In this document: in pieces, positions 1 to 7,510 of the stretch
Layout of the letters: every line of letters starts with the position of its first letter
Position numbering within the stretch: the first letter of the stretch is position 1
Source: Clostridium sp. CAG:411
GTDB lineage: Bacteria > Bacillota > Clostridia > Lachnospirales > Lachnospiraceae
Length of the DNA stretch: 13,256 bases
Reading direction: 5' to 3'
Assembly (NCBI GenBank): GCA_000437275.1
Contig: FR899670.1
Location: forward strand, 1-13,256
Notes under the pieces: generated by a model
Database searches by the model: none
Told to the model about the DNA's origin: nothing
Seen by the model: only the letters and a program-made list of their open reading frames with translations
Made by a program: the position numbers and the translations under genes

Positions 1-31
1 TTGCCAATAAAAATTATACACTAACGAAAGA

Positions 32-673
32 ATGTTTTCGGGGTGTAAAAGTTTAAACGTGATTGATTTTAAGAATTTTAATACCTCAAAAGTAACCAAT
101 ATGAATGGTATGTTTGAAAATTGTAGTGGTTTAGATGTAGTAGATGTCAGCAATTTCGATACATCTAGTGTAACCTCCATGGGAAAAATGTTCTATGGAT
201 GTAGTAAATTATATGCACTGAATCTTAATGAATTTAATACAGCAAATGTAAGGAATATGGCATATATGTTTGCAAAATGTGGAGATTTAAGGGTGTTAAG
301 GACAGATAGATTTAATACAGCAAATGTAACGAATATGAAATATATGTTTTATGAATGTATACATTTAGACTTTGAAGGTATACGTGGGTTAAATCTTACT
401 AGCTTTAATACAGCCAAGGTAACCAATATGGAAGGTATGTTTGAATATTGTTATTATCTAAATAGTTTGAATTTGAGCAGTTTTGATACAAGAAAAGTAA
501 CCAACATGAAGAAGATGTTTGTGGGGTGTGGATATCTAACAACAATTCGGACACCGAAGAAATCAGGTAAATGTACAGCCGTTTTACCTACTATTTTCAA
601 GTACAACAAAAGAAAAGCCTATAAAACGCTTCCAAAATATTCTAAAAAAAGTATTGCTTTGAAATACAGTTAA
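32..673 (+). CDS. BspA-like leucine-rich-repeat surface protein (DUF285 repeats), C-terminal part
   Basis: The 213 residues are built of six tandem repeats of about 26 residues (starting near residues 1, 27, 53, 79, 105 and 136), each of the form MF..C..L..L....F(N/D)T..VTNM. This is the DUF285/BspA type of leucine-rich repeat found in surface proteins of gut and oral bacteria. The fifth repeat is 31 residues long because of a small insertion. Residues 162-213 form a basic, non-repeat C-terminal cap (TIRTPKKSGKC onward) with no sortase motif or membrane anchor. The frame begins in mid-repeat, has no ribosome binding site before the ATG at 32, and meets an in-frame stop at 8-10. The true protein therefore probably started upstream, and this is either the 3' piece of a frameshifted gene or a truncated copy. 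The family assignment is strong; the ligand and role are unknown. It converges on the phosphonate operon and shares its terminator. Confidence 0.75.
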   Translation: MFSGCKSLNVIDFKNFNTSKVTNMNGMFENCSGLDVVDVSNFDTSSVTSMGKMFYGCSKLYALNLNEFNTANVRNMAYMFAKCGDLRVLRTDRFNTANVTNMKYMFYECIHLDFEGIRGLNLTSFNTAKVTNMEGMFEYCYYLNSLNLSSFDTRKVTNMKKMFVGCGYLTTIRTPKKSGKCTAVLPTIFKYNKRKAYKTLPKYSKKSIALKYS

Positions 674-678
674 TCAAA

Positions 679-728
679 AAACAAAGAGGAATAAGTCATT
701 GTTGCTAAAGACTTATTCCTTTTTGTTT
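679..728. terminator. bidirectional intrinsic terminator
   Basis: Arms 679-697 and 710-728 are complementary over 19 positions with a single mismatch (or wobble) and enclose a 12-base loop. The outer part of the stem is A-rich on the left and T-rich on the right, so both strands give a hairpin followed by a U-rich run. It lies 5 bases after the BspA-like stop (671-673) and 42 bases after the phnX stop on the other strand, so it can serve both converging transcripts. Confidence 0.85.
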
Positions 729-770
729 GCTTTAGATATATGTCTCACTTTTTAAAGTAACGTTGCATTG

Positions 771-1550
771 TTATTTTTCTTCTAATTGTTCAATAAACCC
801 AGGAAGTTCTCCTAAATGGTACAATACACCATCTGCACCCGCTTCTACAAAGGTATCTTTTACTTTTTGGCACAACTGTTCTTGTTCTGGTTTGGAAAGT
901 GCTTCATACTCTTTTTGTGACAGTGCCATAAGAGAGCTACCTTCGATTACCCCCAGTGTAATGACACCAGCGGCCGTTCCCTCTTTAATGTCGGATATGG
1001 TATCGCCAACTTTTATTACGTTTTGTACAGCAGAAACGTGTAATTGTTTCAGATTTTCAAAAATCATATAGGGATAAGGGCGGCCCATATTGTTTACACT
1101 ATTGGGACTGAACCAGGCATCTGGTGCATATCCGTTTTTCTTTGCCTCAGGAACAACAATGTCCATCATTTCATCGGTATAACCAGTGGTGGAGCCAATT
1201 TTTATGTTGTTTTTTCGTAAGGTATCTATGGTTTCTAATACATGGGGTTTTACGTCACAAAAGTTTGTCAGAATGTTAAGAATACCAGTTTCGCTTACGG
1301 CGTATACTTTATCGATGTCTTCTTCTGTTGCGGTACGTCCGTATTTTTCCTCCCATGCCTGACGGATTCGTGGCATTTCCAACATGGTTTTAATATGGTC
1401 TCGTTTTAACATTCCCATTGGTTTTCTGACTTCTTCTACGGTTGGAGTGATTCCAAACTGTTCAAAAGCATAGATAAATGCTTGTACGGGTGCGAAACAT
1501 CCGTAATCTATAGTTGTACCTGCCCAGTCAAATATTACTGCTTCAATCAT
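771..1550 (-). CDS. phnX: phosphonoacetaldehyde hydrolase (phosphonatase)
   Basis: This 259-residue haloacid-dehalogenase-superfamily enzyme hydrolyses the C-P bond of phosphonoacetaldehyde to acetaldehyde and phosphate, the last step of 2-aminoethylphosphonate breakdown in the cytoplasm. The N-terminal motif FDWAGTTIDYG supplies the nucleophile Asp8. The cap-domain motif MGMLKRDH supplies Lys49, the Schiff-base lysine that separates phosphonatases from other HAD enzymes. GSTTGYT (119-125) is motif II, and KVGDTISD (180-187) carries the Mg-binding aspartates. The length is normal for the family. The start is fixed by an AGGAGGA ribosome binding site just upstream (about 1556-1562). It is the last gene of the operon, 187 bases after phnW, and ends at the terminator shared with the BspA-like gene. 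All catalytic residues are present, so it should be active. Confidence 0.94.
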   Translation of the reverse strand: MIEAVIFDWAGTTIDYGCFAPVQAFIYAFEQFGITPTVEEVRKPMGMLKRDHIKTMLEMPRIRQAWEEKYGRTATEEDIDKVYAVSETGILNILTNFCDVKPHVLETIDTLRKNNIKIGSTTGYTDEMMDIVVPEAKKNGYAPDAWFSPNSVNNMGRPYPYMIFENLKQLHVSAVQNVIKVGDTISDIKEGTAAGVITLGVIEGSSLMALSQKEYEALSKPEQEQLCQKVKDTFVEAGADGVLYHLGELPGFIEQLEEK

Positions 1551-1737
1551 TTTTTTGTCCTCCTAATAGTTAATTATTTGTATATTACTGCACTTTATGA
1601 ATAGCTCGCTGAATGGTTACGAGTATTTTGCAATTGTTTTGTTACATGAAAGATAGACATTCTTTGAATGTGCAATTTTGTTCCTTTATAGGAAAATGCT
1701 CTGTGGGATGTGCATGGATGCGAAAGGAAGCTTCTAA

Positions 1738-2847
1738 TTAAATTGCAATTGCTTCCTGTTTTGTGGCTAAAAAGGCTTCAATCAAGTCGCAGACTTTGTT
1801 AATGTCTTCTGGATAAATTTCTCCAATGTTTCCAATGCGGAAAGTGTCTGCATCGGTTACTTTTCCGGGATAGATGGCATAGCCACGTTCCTTAATGTAT
1901 TGATACATCTCCTCAAAAGAAAAGTTGTGATTTTCTGGATAGAAGAAAGTAGTAATGATTGGTCCCTGATGTGTGCGGTCAATGTAAGGATGAATACCCA
2001 ATTCCTCCATACGTGCAATCAAAAGTTCGTTGTTTTTGCGATAACGTGCTTCACGCTGCAAAATACCGCCCTCTTCCTCCAATTCTTCCATCGCCTTTGC
2101 AAAGGCAAGTACCGTATGAGTAGGAGAAGTAAATCTCCATTTTCCGTCTTTTTCCATGGTTTCCCACTGGTCATATAAATCGAGCGACAGGCTGTGGCTT
2201 TTGCCTTTACATTCCAGTAAAGCAGCACGTTTACAGATAATAAAGGAAAATCCAGGAACACCTTGAATGCATTTATTGGCACTGCTGATTAAGAAATCAA
2301 TGCCCAGTTGTTCTATTGCGATTGGGATACCGCCAAAACTGGACATGGCATCTACAATCATTGTTTTTCCTTTCGCTTTTACGATGTTTGCTACAGCAGC
2401 AATATCATTTAAAATACCGGAAGTGGTTTCGCTGTGTACCATAGATACGTGAGTAATGTCTGGATTTGCGTCCAACAGATTACTTATTTTCTTAGCATCT
2501 GGAATTTTATCGTAGTTTTCTTCATATAAAAGGTAGGATAATTGATTTTTTTCTGCAATTTGTGCCATACGTTTTCCATAAGCACCATTGGCACAAATCA
2601 GTAGTTTTCCATCACTTCCTACAGAACTGCCTAATACGGACTCAACACCAAATGTACCGCTTCCCTGAATGAGAACAGCAGTATACGTTTCTTCTTTTAC
2701 TTGTGCCAGTTTTAATAAGTTCTTTCTGATTTTTTGGGTAAGATTTTTATAGTCCTCATCCCAAGTACAATGGTCTACCATCATTTCCTGTTTTACGGTG
2801 TCAGTTGTAGTTAAAGGTCCGGGTGTTAATAATTTATAAGTATTCAT
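1738..2847 (-). CDS. phnW: 2-aminoethylphosphonate--pyruvate transaminase
   Basis: This 369-residue fold-type I PLP aminotransferase moves the amino group of 2-aminoethylphosphonate to pyruvate, giving phosphonoacetaldehyde and L-alanine. Visible features are the N-terminal LLTPGPLTTT, the cofactor-binding IVDAMSSFGG with Asp166, the PLP lysine in SSANKCIQG (Lys192), and the substrate arginine in FRIGNIGE (Arg337). The length matches the family. The start is supported by a GGAGGA ribosome binding site at about 2854-2860. It lies 34 bases after the transporter gene and just before phnX, which uses its product directly. This gene order, together with the Lys49-type PhnX, makes the AEP assignment firm rather than a generic alanine-glyoxylate-type aminotransferase. 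Confidence 0.95.
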   Translation of the reverse strand: MNTYKLLTPGPLTTTDTVKQEMMVDHCTWDEDYKNLTQKIRKNLLKLAQVKEETYTAVLIQGSGTFGVESVLGSSVGSDGKLLICANGAYGKRMAQIAEKNQLSYLLYEENYDKIPDAKKISNLLDANPDITHVSMVHSETTSGILNDIAAVANIVKAKGKTMIVDAMSSFGGIPIAIEQLGIDFLISSANKCIQGVPGFSFIICKRAALLECKGKSHSLSLDLYDQWETMEKDGKWRFTSPTHTVLAFAKAMEELEEEGGILQREARYRKNNELLIARMEELGIHPYIDRTHQGPIITTFFYPENHNFSFEEMYQYIKERGYAIYPGKVTDADTFRIGNIGEIYPEDINKVCDLIEAFLATKQEAIAI

Positions 2848-2881
2848 AAATGATTCCTCCTATTTTATCTATAACATAAAT

Positions 2882-5509
2882 TTATTTACATGCTTCTGAC
2901 AAGTTTTTATGTTTTTCTAACAAGTCTACCGTTAATTTTTCTGGAAATGTTTTTGGATAGGTAGACTGATTTGCCTTATCCGCTTTTTCGCCTTTGTAGA
3001 TTGGATTTGGATAAGTTTTAATCAATTCTTTTCGTCCCTCTTTGATGATGCATTCCGCCATTTTCATGGCAAGGTCTTTATTTTCTCCTTTTTTATCTAC
3101 CACAGCTACGGATTCTGTTAAAGAGAAGTTTCCTTCCGTAGGATCTACAAAATCAATAGGAAGTCCATCTGCTTTATCTGCAACAGCCTGATGACGCAGA
3201 CCAAAGCCGATTGCTACTTCACCTGCTCGTACTTTTTTCAAAGGACCAGAGCCAGATTCTTCTAAATGTGCGCCTGCATTGTCATAAATTGCTTTCAAAA
3301 TAGTCTTGGCTTCTGTTTCACCATACTGATTTATTAGTGCCTGTAGCATCAACCATGCAGTAGATGAACCAGAAATATCAGGAACTGAAATAAAGCCTGC
3401 GTATTCCTTATTTGCCAAATCCTTTAAACTGGTTGGGGTTGGCAGATTATTTTCCTTCATAACTTCCGTATTGAGAATGATAGCACCTTCCTGAGAAGTA
3501 ATTGGAGTATAGTAATCTGGGTAAGTATCTAAGGACTGTGTATCAAAAGTCAGGTCGCAAAACATCTGTTTCTCATCCTGGGCACTATCTAAATAGAAGG
3601 AACTCATTGTAACTAGGTCTGCTTCTATATTTTTTCCTTCAGCCAGTAATTTTCCACCTAGCTCGGAAGTGCCGAACGTCTGCAAAATGTATTTTCCGCT
3701 GTAGCCATTTTCATCTAATGCTTTCTTCATGGCATCGACTGCCTCGTCATCTGCATTGGAATAAATTACGACTTGTTTGTTTTGTTTACCACAGCCTGTT
3801 ACAATTCCTGTACAGGCAATCACTCCTGCCACAAGCATTGCTGCGGCCTTTTTCCATGTTTTACGTTTCATTTTTAGACTCCTTTTTTCTTTATATTTTA
3901 TTGCTGCAAGCAGCTTGATAAGTGCTTTTGCAGTAATATTGATGCATAAGATAAGCAATGAAAGCACAAAGATTTCATTAAATTTTGCGTAATGCTGTAA
4001 TTCTTTGATTTTTGTTGTAATTACCATAGTTCTAGCACCTGCCAAAAAGATAATGGCACTAACCGTTACCATGGCATTGACAAAATAGTATCCAAACACT
4101 TCCAATAAAGTGGAAAATGCATTTGGTGTAACAATTCTAAGAATGGTTTTGATCCAATTATCACCCATGAGGCGTGCGGTAGTTTCCCAAGAGGCATTCA
4201 TTTTTTCTAATGCACCTTTTAACATTAAATAAGGAGTAGAGAAAAAGTGAATGATATTACATAGGACAAGGATTGCCATGGTATTTTGCAAAGAGGTACC
4301 TGTAAAGGTGAGCAAAAAGGCAATACCAAGTACCATTCCTGGGATTGTGTTGGTTACTTGTGCAATGCTATCAAGTACCTTTTTGGCGAATGTATTCATC
4401 GTGCTTCGTGCAGTAATCAATGCGGCTCCGTAGGATACAAGCGTTCCTGCTATCGCGGTTAAGATTGCTGCAAGCAGTGAATTTTTTACAACTGTAACAA
4501 GTGCAACATCGGAAAATACATCCGAAACATGTTTGACAGTAAAATGCATACGGTATGGCCATTCCTCTACAAATGGTACAATGATAACGACTGCAAAAAT
4601 GGACAATACCAATAGTAAAATTGCATAAGAAATACAACCAAACACAATGTCACGGAAGGTATTCTTTTTTAGTTCAACTTGTGAAACTTTTTGGTAGCGG
4701 ATGTTATAGCGTTCCAGATAGGTTAAAACACAGATGGACACGATAGAAGGCAATAACATTAGAAAAGCAACAACAGCACCCCGATGGAAATTGGGAACGC
4801 TACCAAGCATTTCATTGTATAATACACCTGCAATGACATCCACTTTGCCACCTACGGAGGCCGGAATACCAAAGTCTGTAAAACTTAAAAAGAAACATTG
4901 TATAATAGAGATCGCAAATGTTCCAAGCAATGGTTGAAAGACCGTTTGAAAAAAGGTTTTTATGCCATTGTCACCCATTAACCTAGAAACAATCGAAAAC
5001 TTTTTATCAATATAACTCATGCTGTTATGCAGTAGCATAAAGGCTACGGGTAAGGTATAAATGACATAGCCGATTAGCAATCCATTGATACCATAAATAT
5101 CAAATAGTTGCCTTCCGAATAATCGAGTTAAAAGTCCCTGTTTTCCAAAAGAATATATAATAGCAAATCCATATGTAATCGTAGGAAGAAGCATAGGGAG
5201 CAATGCCAGTGTAGAAATTCCTTTTTTTAAGATTGGTCTTACATTGGTAAAATGAATGGTATATGCCATTATAAATGCAAGAACAGTGGTAATACAGGCA
5301 CCAAGCAGTGCAATTCCGATACTATTAAGGAAAACAGTTCGGATCTGTTTTTGCTGTAAAATAGTTTGAAAATAGGTGAAAGTAAAGCCCTCATTTCCTA
5401 CTAAAGATTGTATAAATAATATGATAATTGGTACGACTAAAAAGGTTAAAAATAGTATACACAGCAGAACAAAGACAGAACGGATTTCCACATTTTTAAT
5501 TTTTTTCAT
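2882..5509 (-). CDS. AEP-type ABC transporter: two-domain permease in frame with lipoprotein substrate-binding protein
   Basis: One uninterrupted 875-codon frame covers two transporter parts. Residues 1-546 are a membrane protein with two permease halves. Each half has a cytoplasmic EAA-type coupling loop, around 172-195 (SRLMGDNGIKTFF) and 443-463 (ARLMGDNWIKTIL), as in the iron/spermidine/AEP family in which both halves lie in one chain. Residues 547-875 read as a separate extracellular binding protein: a lipoprotein signal peptide (MKRKTWKK, hydrophobic stretch, lipobox VTGC with Cys573), then a periplasmic-binding fold starting VVIYSNADDEAV. Residue 547 is a Met with its own ribosome binding site, so the binding protein (2882-3871) may also be made alone. 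The permease start has an AAAGGA site that begins just after the ATPase stop, 19 bases away. Being next to phnW and phnX indicates 2-aminoethylphosphonate as substrate; this is by context, not a residue signature. A lost stop codon or a sequencing error is the alternative to a true fusion. Confidence 0.86.
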   Translation of the reverse strand: MKKIKNVEIRSVFVLLCILFLTFLVVPIIILFIQSLVGNEGFTFTYFQTILQQKQIRTVFLNSIGIALLGACITTVLAFIMAYTIHFTNVRPILKKGISTLALLPMLLPTITYGFAIIYSFGKQGLLTRLFGRQLFDIYGINGLLIGYVIYTLPVAFMLLHNSMSYIDKKFSIVSRLMGDNGIKTFFQTVFQPLLGTFAISIIQCFFLSFTDFGIPASVGGKVDVIAGVLYNEMLGSVPNFHRGAVVAFLMLLPSIVSICVLTYLERYNIRYQKVSQVELKKNTFRDIVFGCISYAILLLVLSIFAVVIIVPFVEEWPYRMHFTVKHVSDVFSDVALVTVVKNSLLAAILTAIAGTLVSYGAALITARSTMNTFAKKVLDSIAQVTNTIPGMVLGIAFLLTFTGTSLQNTMAILVLCNIIHFFSTPYLMLKGALEKMNASWETTARLMGDNWIKTILRIVTPNAFSTLLEVFGYYFVNAMVTVSAIIFLAGARTMVITTKIKELQHYAKFNEIFVLSLLILCINITAKALIKLLAAIKYKEKRSLKMKRKTWKKAAAMLVAGVIACTGIVTGCGKQNKQVVIYSNADDEAVDAMKKALDENGYSGKYILQTFGTSELGGKLLAEGKNIEADLVTMSSFYLDSAQDEKQMFCDLTFDTQSLDTYPDYYTPITSQEGAIILNTEVMKENNLPTPTSLKDLANKEYAGFISVPDISGSSTAWLMLQALINQYGETEAKTILKAIYDNAGAHLEESGSGPLKKVRAGEVAIGFGLRHQAVADKADGLPIDFVDPTEGNFSLTESVAVVDKKGENKDLAMKMAECIIKEGRKELIKTYPNPIYKGEKADKANQSTYPKTFPEKLTVDLLEKHKNLSEACK
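3869..3885 (-). promoter_or_regulatory. internal ribosome binding site and start codon for the substrate-binding domain
   Basis: On the minus strand AAAGGAG (3879-3885) is followed by a 7-base spacer and an ATG at 3871-3869, in frame with the permease. The ATG begins a complete lipoprotein signal peptide. The bases of this site also encode Lys-Arg-Ser of the upstream frame. The spacing is ideal, so independent translation of a 329-residue binding lipoprotein is likely whether or not read-through fusion also occurs. Confidence 0.7.
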
Positions 5510-5528
5510 TTTATCTTATCCTTTCCTG

Positions 5529-6308
5529 CTAAAAACCTTGTGCCATCAATAATTCCTGATTAAAGAGGGAATAAATATTATTTTTTTTGATTTCCAATTG
5601 ATTTAATATGAAATCTTTTACAAACTGGTTATCAGGGCGAATAATAATATCCTGTGGTTTTCCATACTGAGAAATTTTTCCTTCATTTATAATCAACACT
5701 CTGTCGGATAAAGTAAGTGCCTCTTCCGGGTCATGTGTTACGATAATGGTTGTAAGGTGGTATTCCTTTGCAATCGTTTTGATACGTTCTTTAATCGATT
5801 CTTTTATGACACCATCTAAGGCACTTAGTGGTTCATCTAATAAAAGAATTTTTGGTTTCATGACCATTGTGCGTGCCAGTGCGACACGTTGCTTTTGTCC
5901 TCCAGATAATTGGTCAATCCGTTTATTTAGATGTTCTTGTAAACCAAGTAATTCGATGAGATCATCTACCTCTTGCTTGGTTGAAATATCTGGTTTATTT
6001 TTCAATCCGTATGTGATATTTTGTAGTGCGTTTAGATTGGGAAAAAGTGCGTAATCTTGAAATACGATATTGAAGCCTCTTTTTTCCATAGAAGTCTGTG
6101 TGATATCCTTCCCATGAAAAAGAATTTTTCCTGAATCTACAGTTGTAAGTCCTAAGATTAGATTTAATAATGTTGTTTTTCCGCTTCCAGAGGGACCTAA
6201 AATAGAAATAATCTCTCCTTGATTTATGCTAAGGGAAATATCATCTAAAATCGTAACTCCATCATATTTTTTTGTAATATTTTTTAACTCTAAAGTATTA
6301 CTTTTCAT
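5529..6308 (-). CDS. ABC transporter ATP-binding protein of the AEP uptake system
   Basis: This 259-residue nucleotide-binding subunit would power the adjacent permease. It shows Walker A GPSGSGKT (38-45), Q-loop Gln84 in VFQDYALFPN, signature LSGGQKQR (134-141), Walker B ILLLDEP (154-160) with the D-loop SALD, and switch His192 in TIIVTHDPEEAL. The start at 6308 is chosen because AAAGGAG lies 7 bases upstream and homology begins there (LELKNITKKYDG). The frame is open 43 codons further upstream, but that extension is unlike the family and overlaps the leader. It is short compared with PotA/PhnT-type ATPases of about 350 residues because the C-terminal TOBE/regulatory domain is missing; only about 40 residues follow the SDRVLIINEGKI strand. 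It is the first gene of the operon; the permease ATG lies 19 bases beyond its TAG stop. Confidence 0.91.
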   Translation of the reverse strand: MKSNTLELKNITKKYDGVTILDDISLSINQGEIISILGPSGSGKTTLLNLILGLTTVDSGKILFHGKDITQTSMEKRGFNIVFQDYALFPNLNALQNITYGLKNKPDISTKQEVDDLIELLGLQEHLNKRIDQLSGGQKQRVALARTMVMKPKILLLDEPLSALDGVIKESIKERIKTIAKEYHLTTIIVTHDPEEALTLSDRVLIINEGKISQYGKPQDIIIRPDNQFVKDFILNQLEIKKNNIYSLFNQELLMAQGF

Positions 6309-6375
6309 ATCTATTCTCCTTTGCTTTGGCGTTCTATTTGCTTGACACCCTAATCTTACTGGACAAAAAAACATG

Positions 6376-6389
6376 CAACTACCAAGTTG
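6376..6389. promoter_or_regulatory. candidate operator dyad in the AEP operon leader
   Basis: The sequence CAACT-ACCA-AGTTG is a perfect 5-base inverted repeat with a 4-base centre. It lies 68-81 bases upstream of the ATPase start, after the rpiR terminator, where a regulator of the operon would be expected to bind. A link to the adjacent RpiR protein is inference only. No clear -35/-10 pair was recognised in 6309-6422. Confidence 0.3.
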
Positions 6390-6422
6390 GAGTAAAAGTT
6401 TTGTAATATTTTTTTTACAGAA

Positions 6423-6465
6423 AACGCCCAAATCCATGTAGTAAAACTACATAAATTTGGGCGTT
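6423..6465 (-). terminator. terminator/attenuator hairpin between rpiR and the AEP operon
   Basis: Two 20-base arms (6423-6442 and 6446-6465) flank a 3-base loop. As minus-strand RNA every position pairs, two of them as G-U wobbles, while plus-strand RNA would have two mismatches. This points to a function in minus-strand transcripts. The stem base is GC-rich (CGCCC/GGGCG) and is followed on the minus strand by UUUUCUGU, a moderate U-run. It begins 42 bases after the rpiR stop, so it most simply ends the rpiR transcript. It could instead tune read-through into the transporter genes. Confidence 0.65.
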
Positions 6466-6507
6466 CTTTACGTCGATTTTAGAAATAGTTGTAGGAGGGG
6501 AAGAAAA

Positions 6508-7380
6508 TCAATCGTTGGAATGGGTTTCATAGGCCTCATTGGTTATGATTTCGCTGTTTTTTTGCATCCTTTTGGTGTAGGTATCATAATCACTAACTAA
6601 GATTCCCATGTAAAGCATATCCACAACAGCTAAATGAGTGGTTCTGGAAAAGATTGTATTTCCATAGAGAAATTGCTGATTGGAGGTTTCGATTAAAATA
6701 TCCGCCTGTTGTGTTAGCGGAGTATTTGTGAAATTGGTGATGACAAGAGTGGTTGCTTTTCGTTTCTTTGCCAGTTTCATAACATCTACTGTATTTTTAG
6801 AATAACCACTGTAAGAAATACCAATGGCAACATCGCCCTCATGCAGATTTCCAGCACTGATTTTTTGTAAGTAGGCATCTTCGTAAATCCTGCAGGGAAT
6901 ACCCAAATACAGTAGTTTAGTCATTAGATCAATTGCGGTTGTATTGGAATTTTCTACTGAGTAAATAACAAGCTGCTCTGCATTTTTTATGGCTTCCACT
7001 GCCTTTTTCAGTTCTGTTTTGGAAATCCGTTTTAAGGAATCTTCCAGTAGTGCGATGGTGTTATGTATGATTTTTGACGGAACATCCTCAATGGTATCGT
7101 TCGGGCTGATTGAAATTCCAAGGGGACTATTTTGTTGAGGTAATACATTTTTCTCTGCGCGTTGCGTAGCAAATGCCAGTTTTACTTCACGAAAGCTATC
7201 GTAGCCGATTGCTTTCAGAAAACGCATGACGGTAGGTTGGCTTACCCCGGATTGCTCTGCCAGTTCTGCAATTGTCATTTTTTCTATTTTATCATCATGG
7301 GCCAACATATAATCGGCAACGGCTTTTTCTGATTTGCGAAGAGAAGCATATTGTTCTTTGATTTTCCATAATATCTGCAT
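6508..7380 (-). CDS. MurR/RpiR-family transcriptional regulator (HTH + SIS)
   Basis: The 290-residue protein begins MQILWKIKEQYASLRKSEKAVADYM and has an N-terminal RpiR helix-turn-helix domain (about residues 1-77; AELAEQSGVSQPTVMRFLKAIG is the recognition region). A C-terminal SIS domain follows (about 115-255; VIYSVENSNTTA, GDVAIGISYSGYSKNTVD), which normally binds a phosphosugar or similar phosphorylated ligand. The start at 7380 is preferred because homology begins there. The frame continues 37 codons upstream into the inverted repeat, with a composition unlike the family. The ribosome binding site is weak (AGG about 11 bases upstream). The gene lies on the same strand and directly upstream of the AEP operon, so it is probably its regulator. 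The ligand could be a phosphonate or phosphonoacetaldehyde rather than a sugar phosphate; that is inference. Confidence 0.9.
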   Translation of the reverse strand: MQILWKIKEQYASLRKSEKAVADYMLAHDDKIEKMTIAELAEQSGVSQPTVMRFLKAIGYDSFREVKLAFATQRAEKNVLPQQNSPLGISISPNDTIEDVPSKIIHNTIALLEDSLKRISKTELKKAVEAIKNAEQLVIYSVENSNTTAIDLMTKLLYLGIPCRIYEDAYLQKISAGNLHEGDVAIGISYSGYSKNTVDVMKLAKKRKATTLVITNFTNTPLTQQADILIETSNQQFLYGNTIFSRTTHLAVVDMLYMGILVSDYDTYTKRMQKNSEIITNEAYETHSND

Positions 7381-7423
7381 ATAGCATGGTACCTGCCTTT
7401 CAAAAGTTATTGTGGTGTAACAG

Positions 7424-7510
7424 TTCAGCCGGGCAGAAATGATTGTGGAAATTGCACATGACTGCTGGCAGGCTAAGTGTAATTTCCACAATCATTTCTA
7501 TCGGGCTAAC
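7424..7510. repeat. long imperfect inverted repeat upstream of rpiR (possible MITE or structured RNA)
   Basis: Arms 7435-7457 and 7477-7499 pair over 23 positions, one of them a G-U wobble in plus-strand RNA, around a 19-base loop. Beyond a 4x4 internal loop the stem resumes with AGCC (7427-7430) and GGCT (7504-7507), and GTT/AAC can pair further out. The right end of the dyad has no U-run on either strand, so it does not look like a normal terminator. The local GC content is higher than the AT-rich DNA on its far side. It sits 44 bases upstream of the rpiR start codon. Confidence 0.7.

Noticed and set aside
6309..6437. Upstream extension of the ATPase frame to the ATG at 6437
   Set aside because: These 43 codons are unlike the family, overlap the leader dyad and part of the terminator hairpin, and lack the strong ribosome binding site that precedes 6308.
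7381..7491. Upstream extension of the rpiR frame to 7491
   Set aside because: It runs into the inverted repeat and has no family similarity; RpiR homology starts at the Met encoded at 7380.
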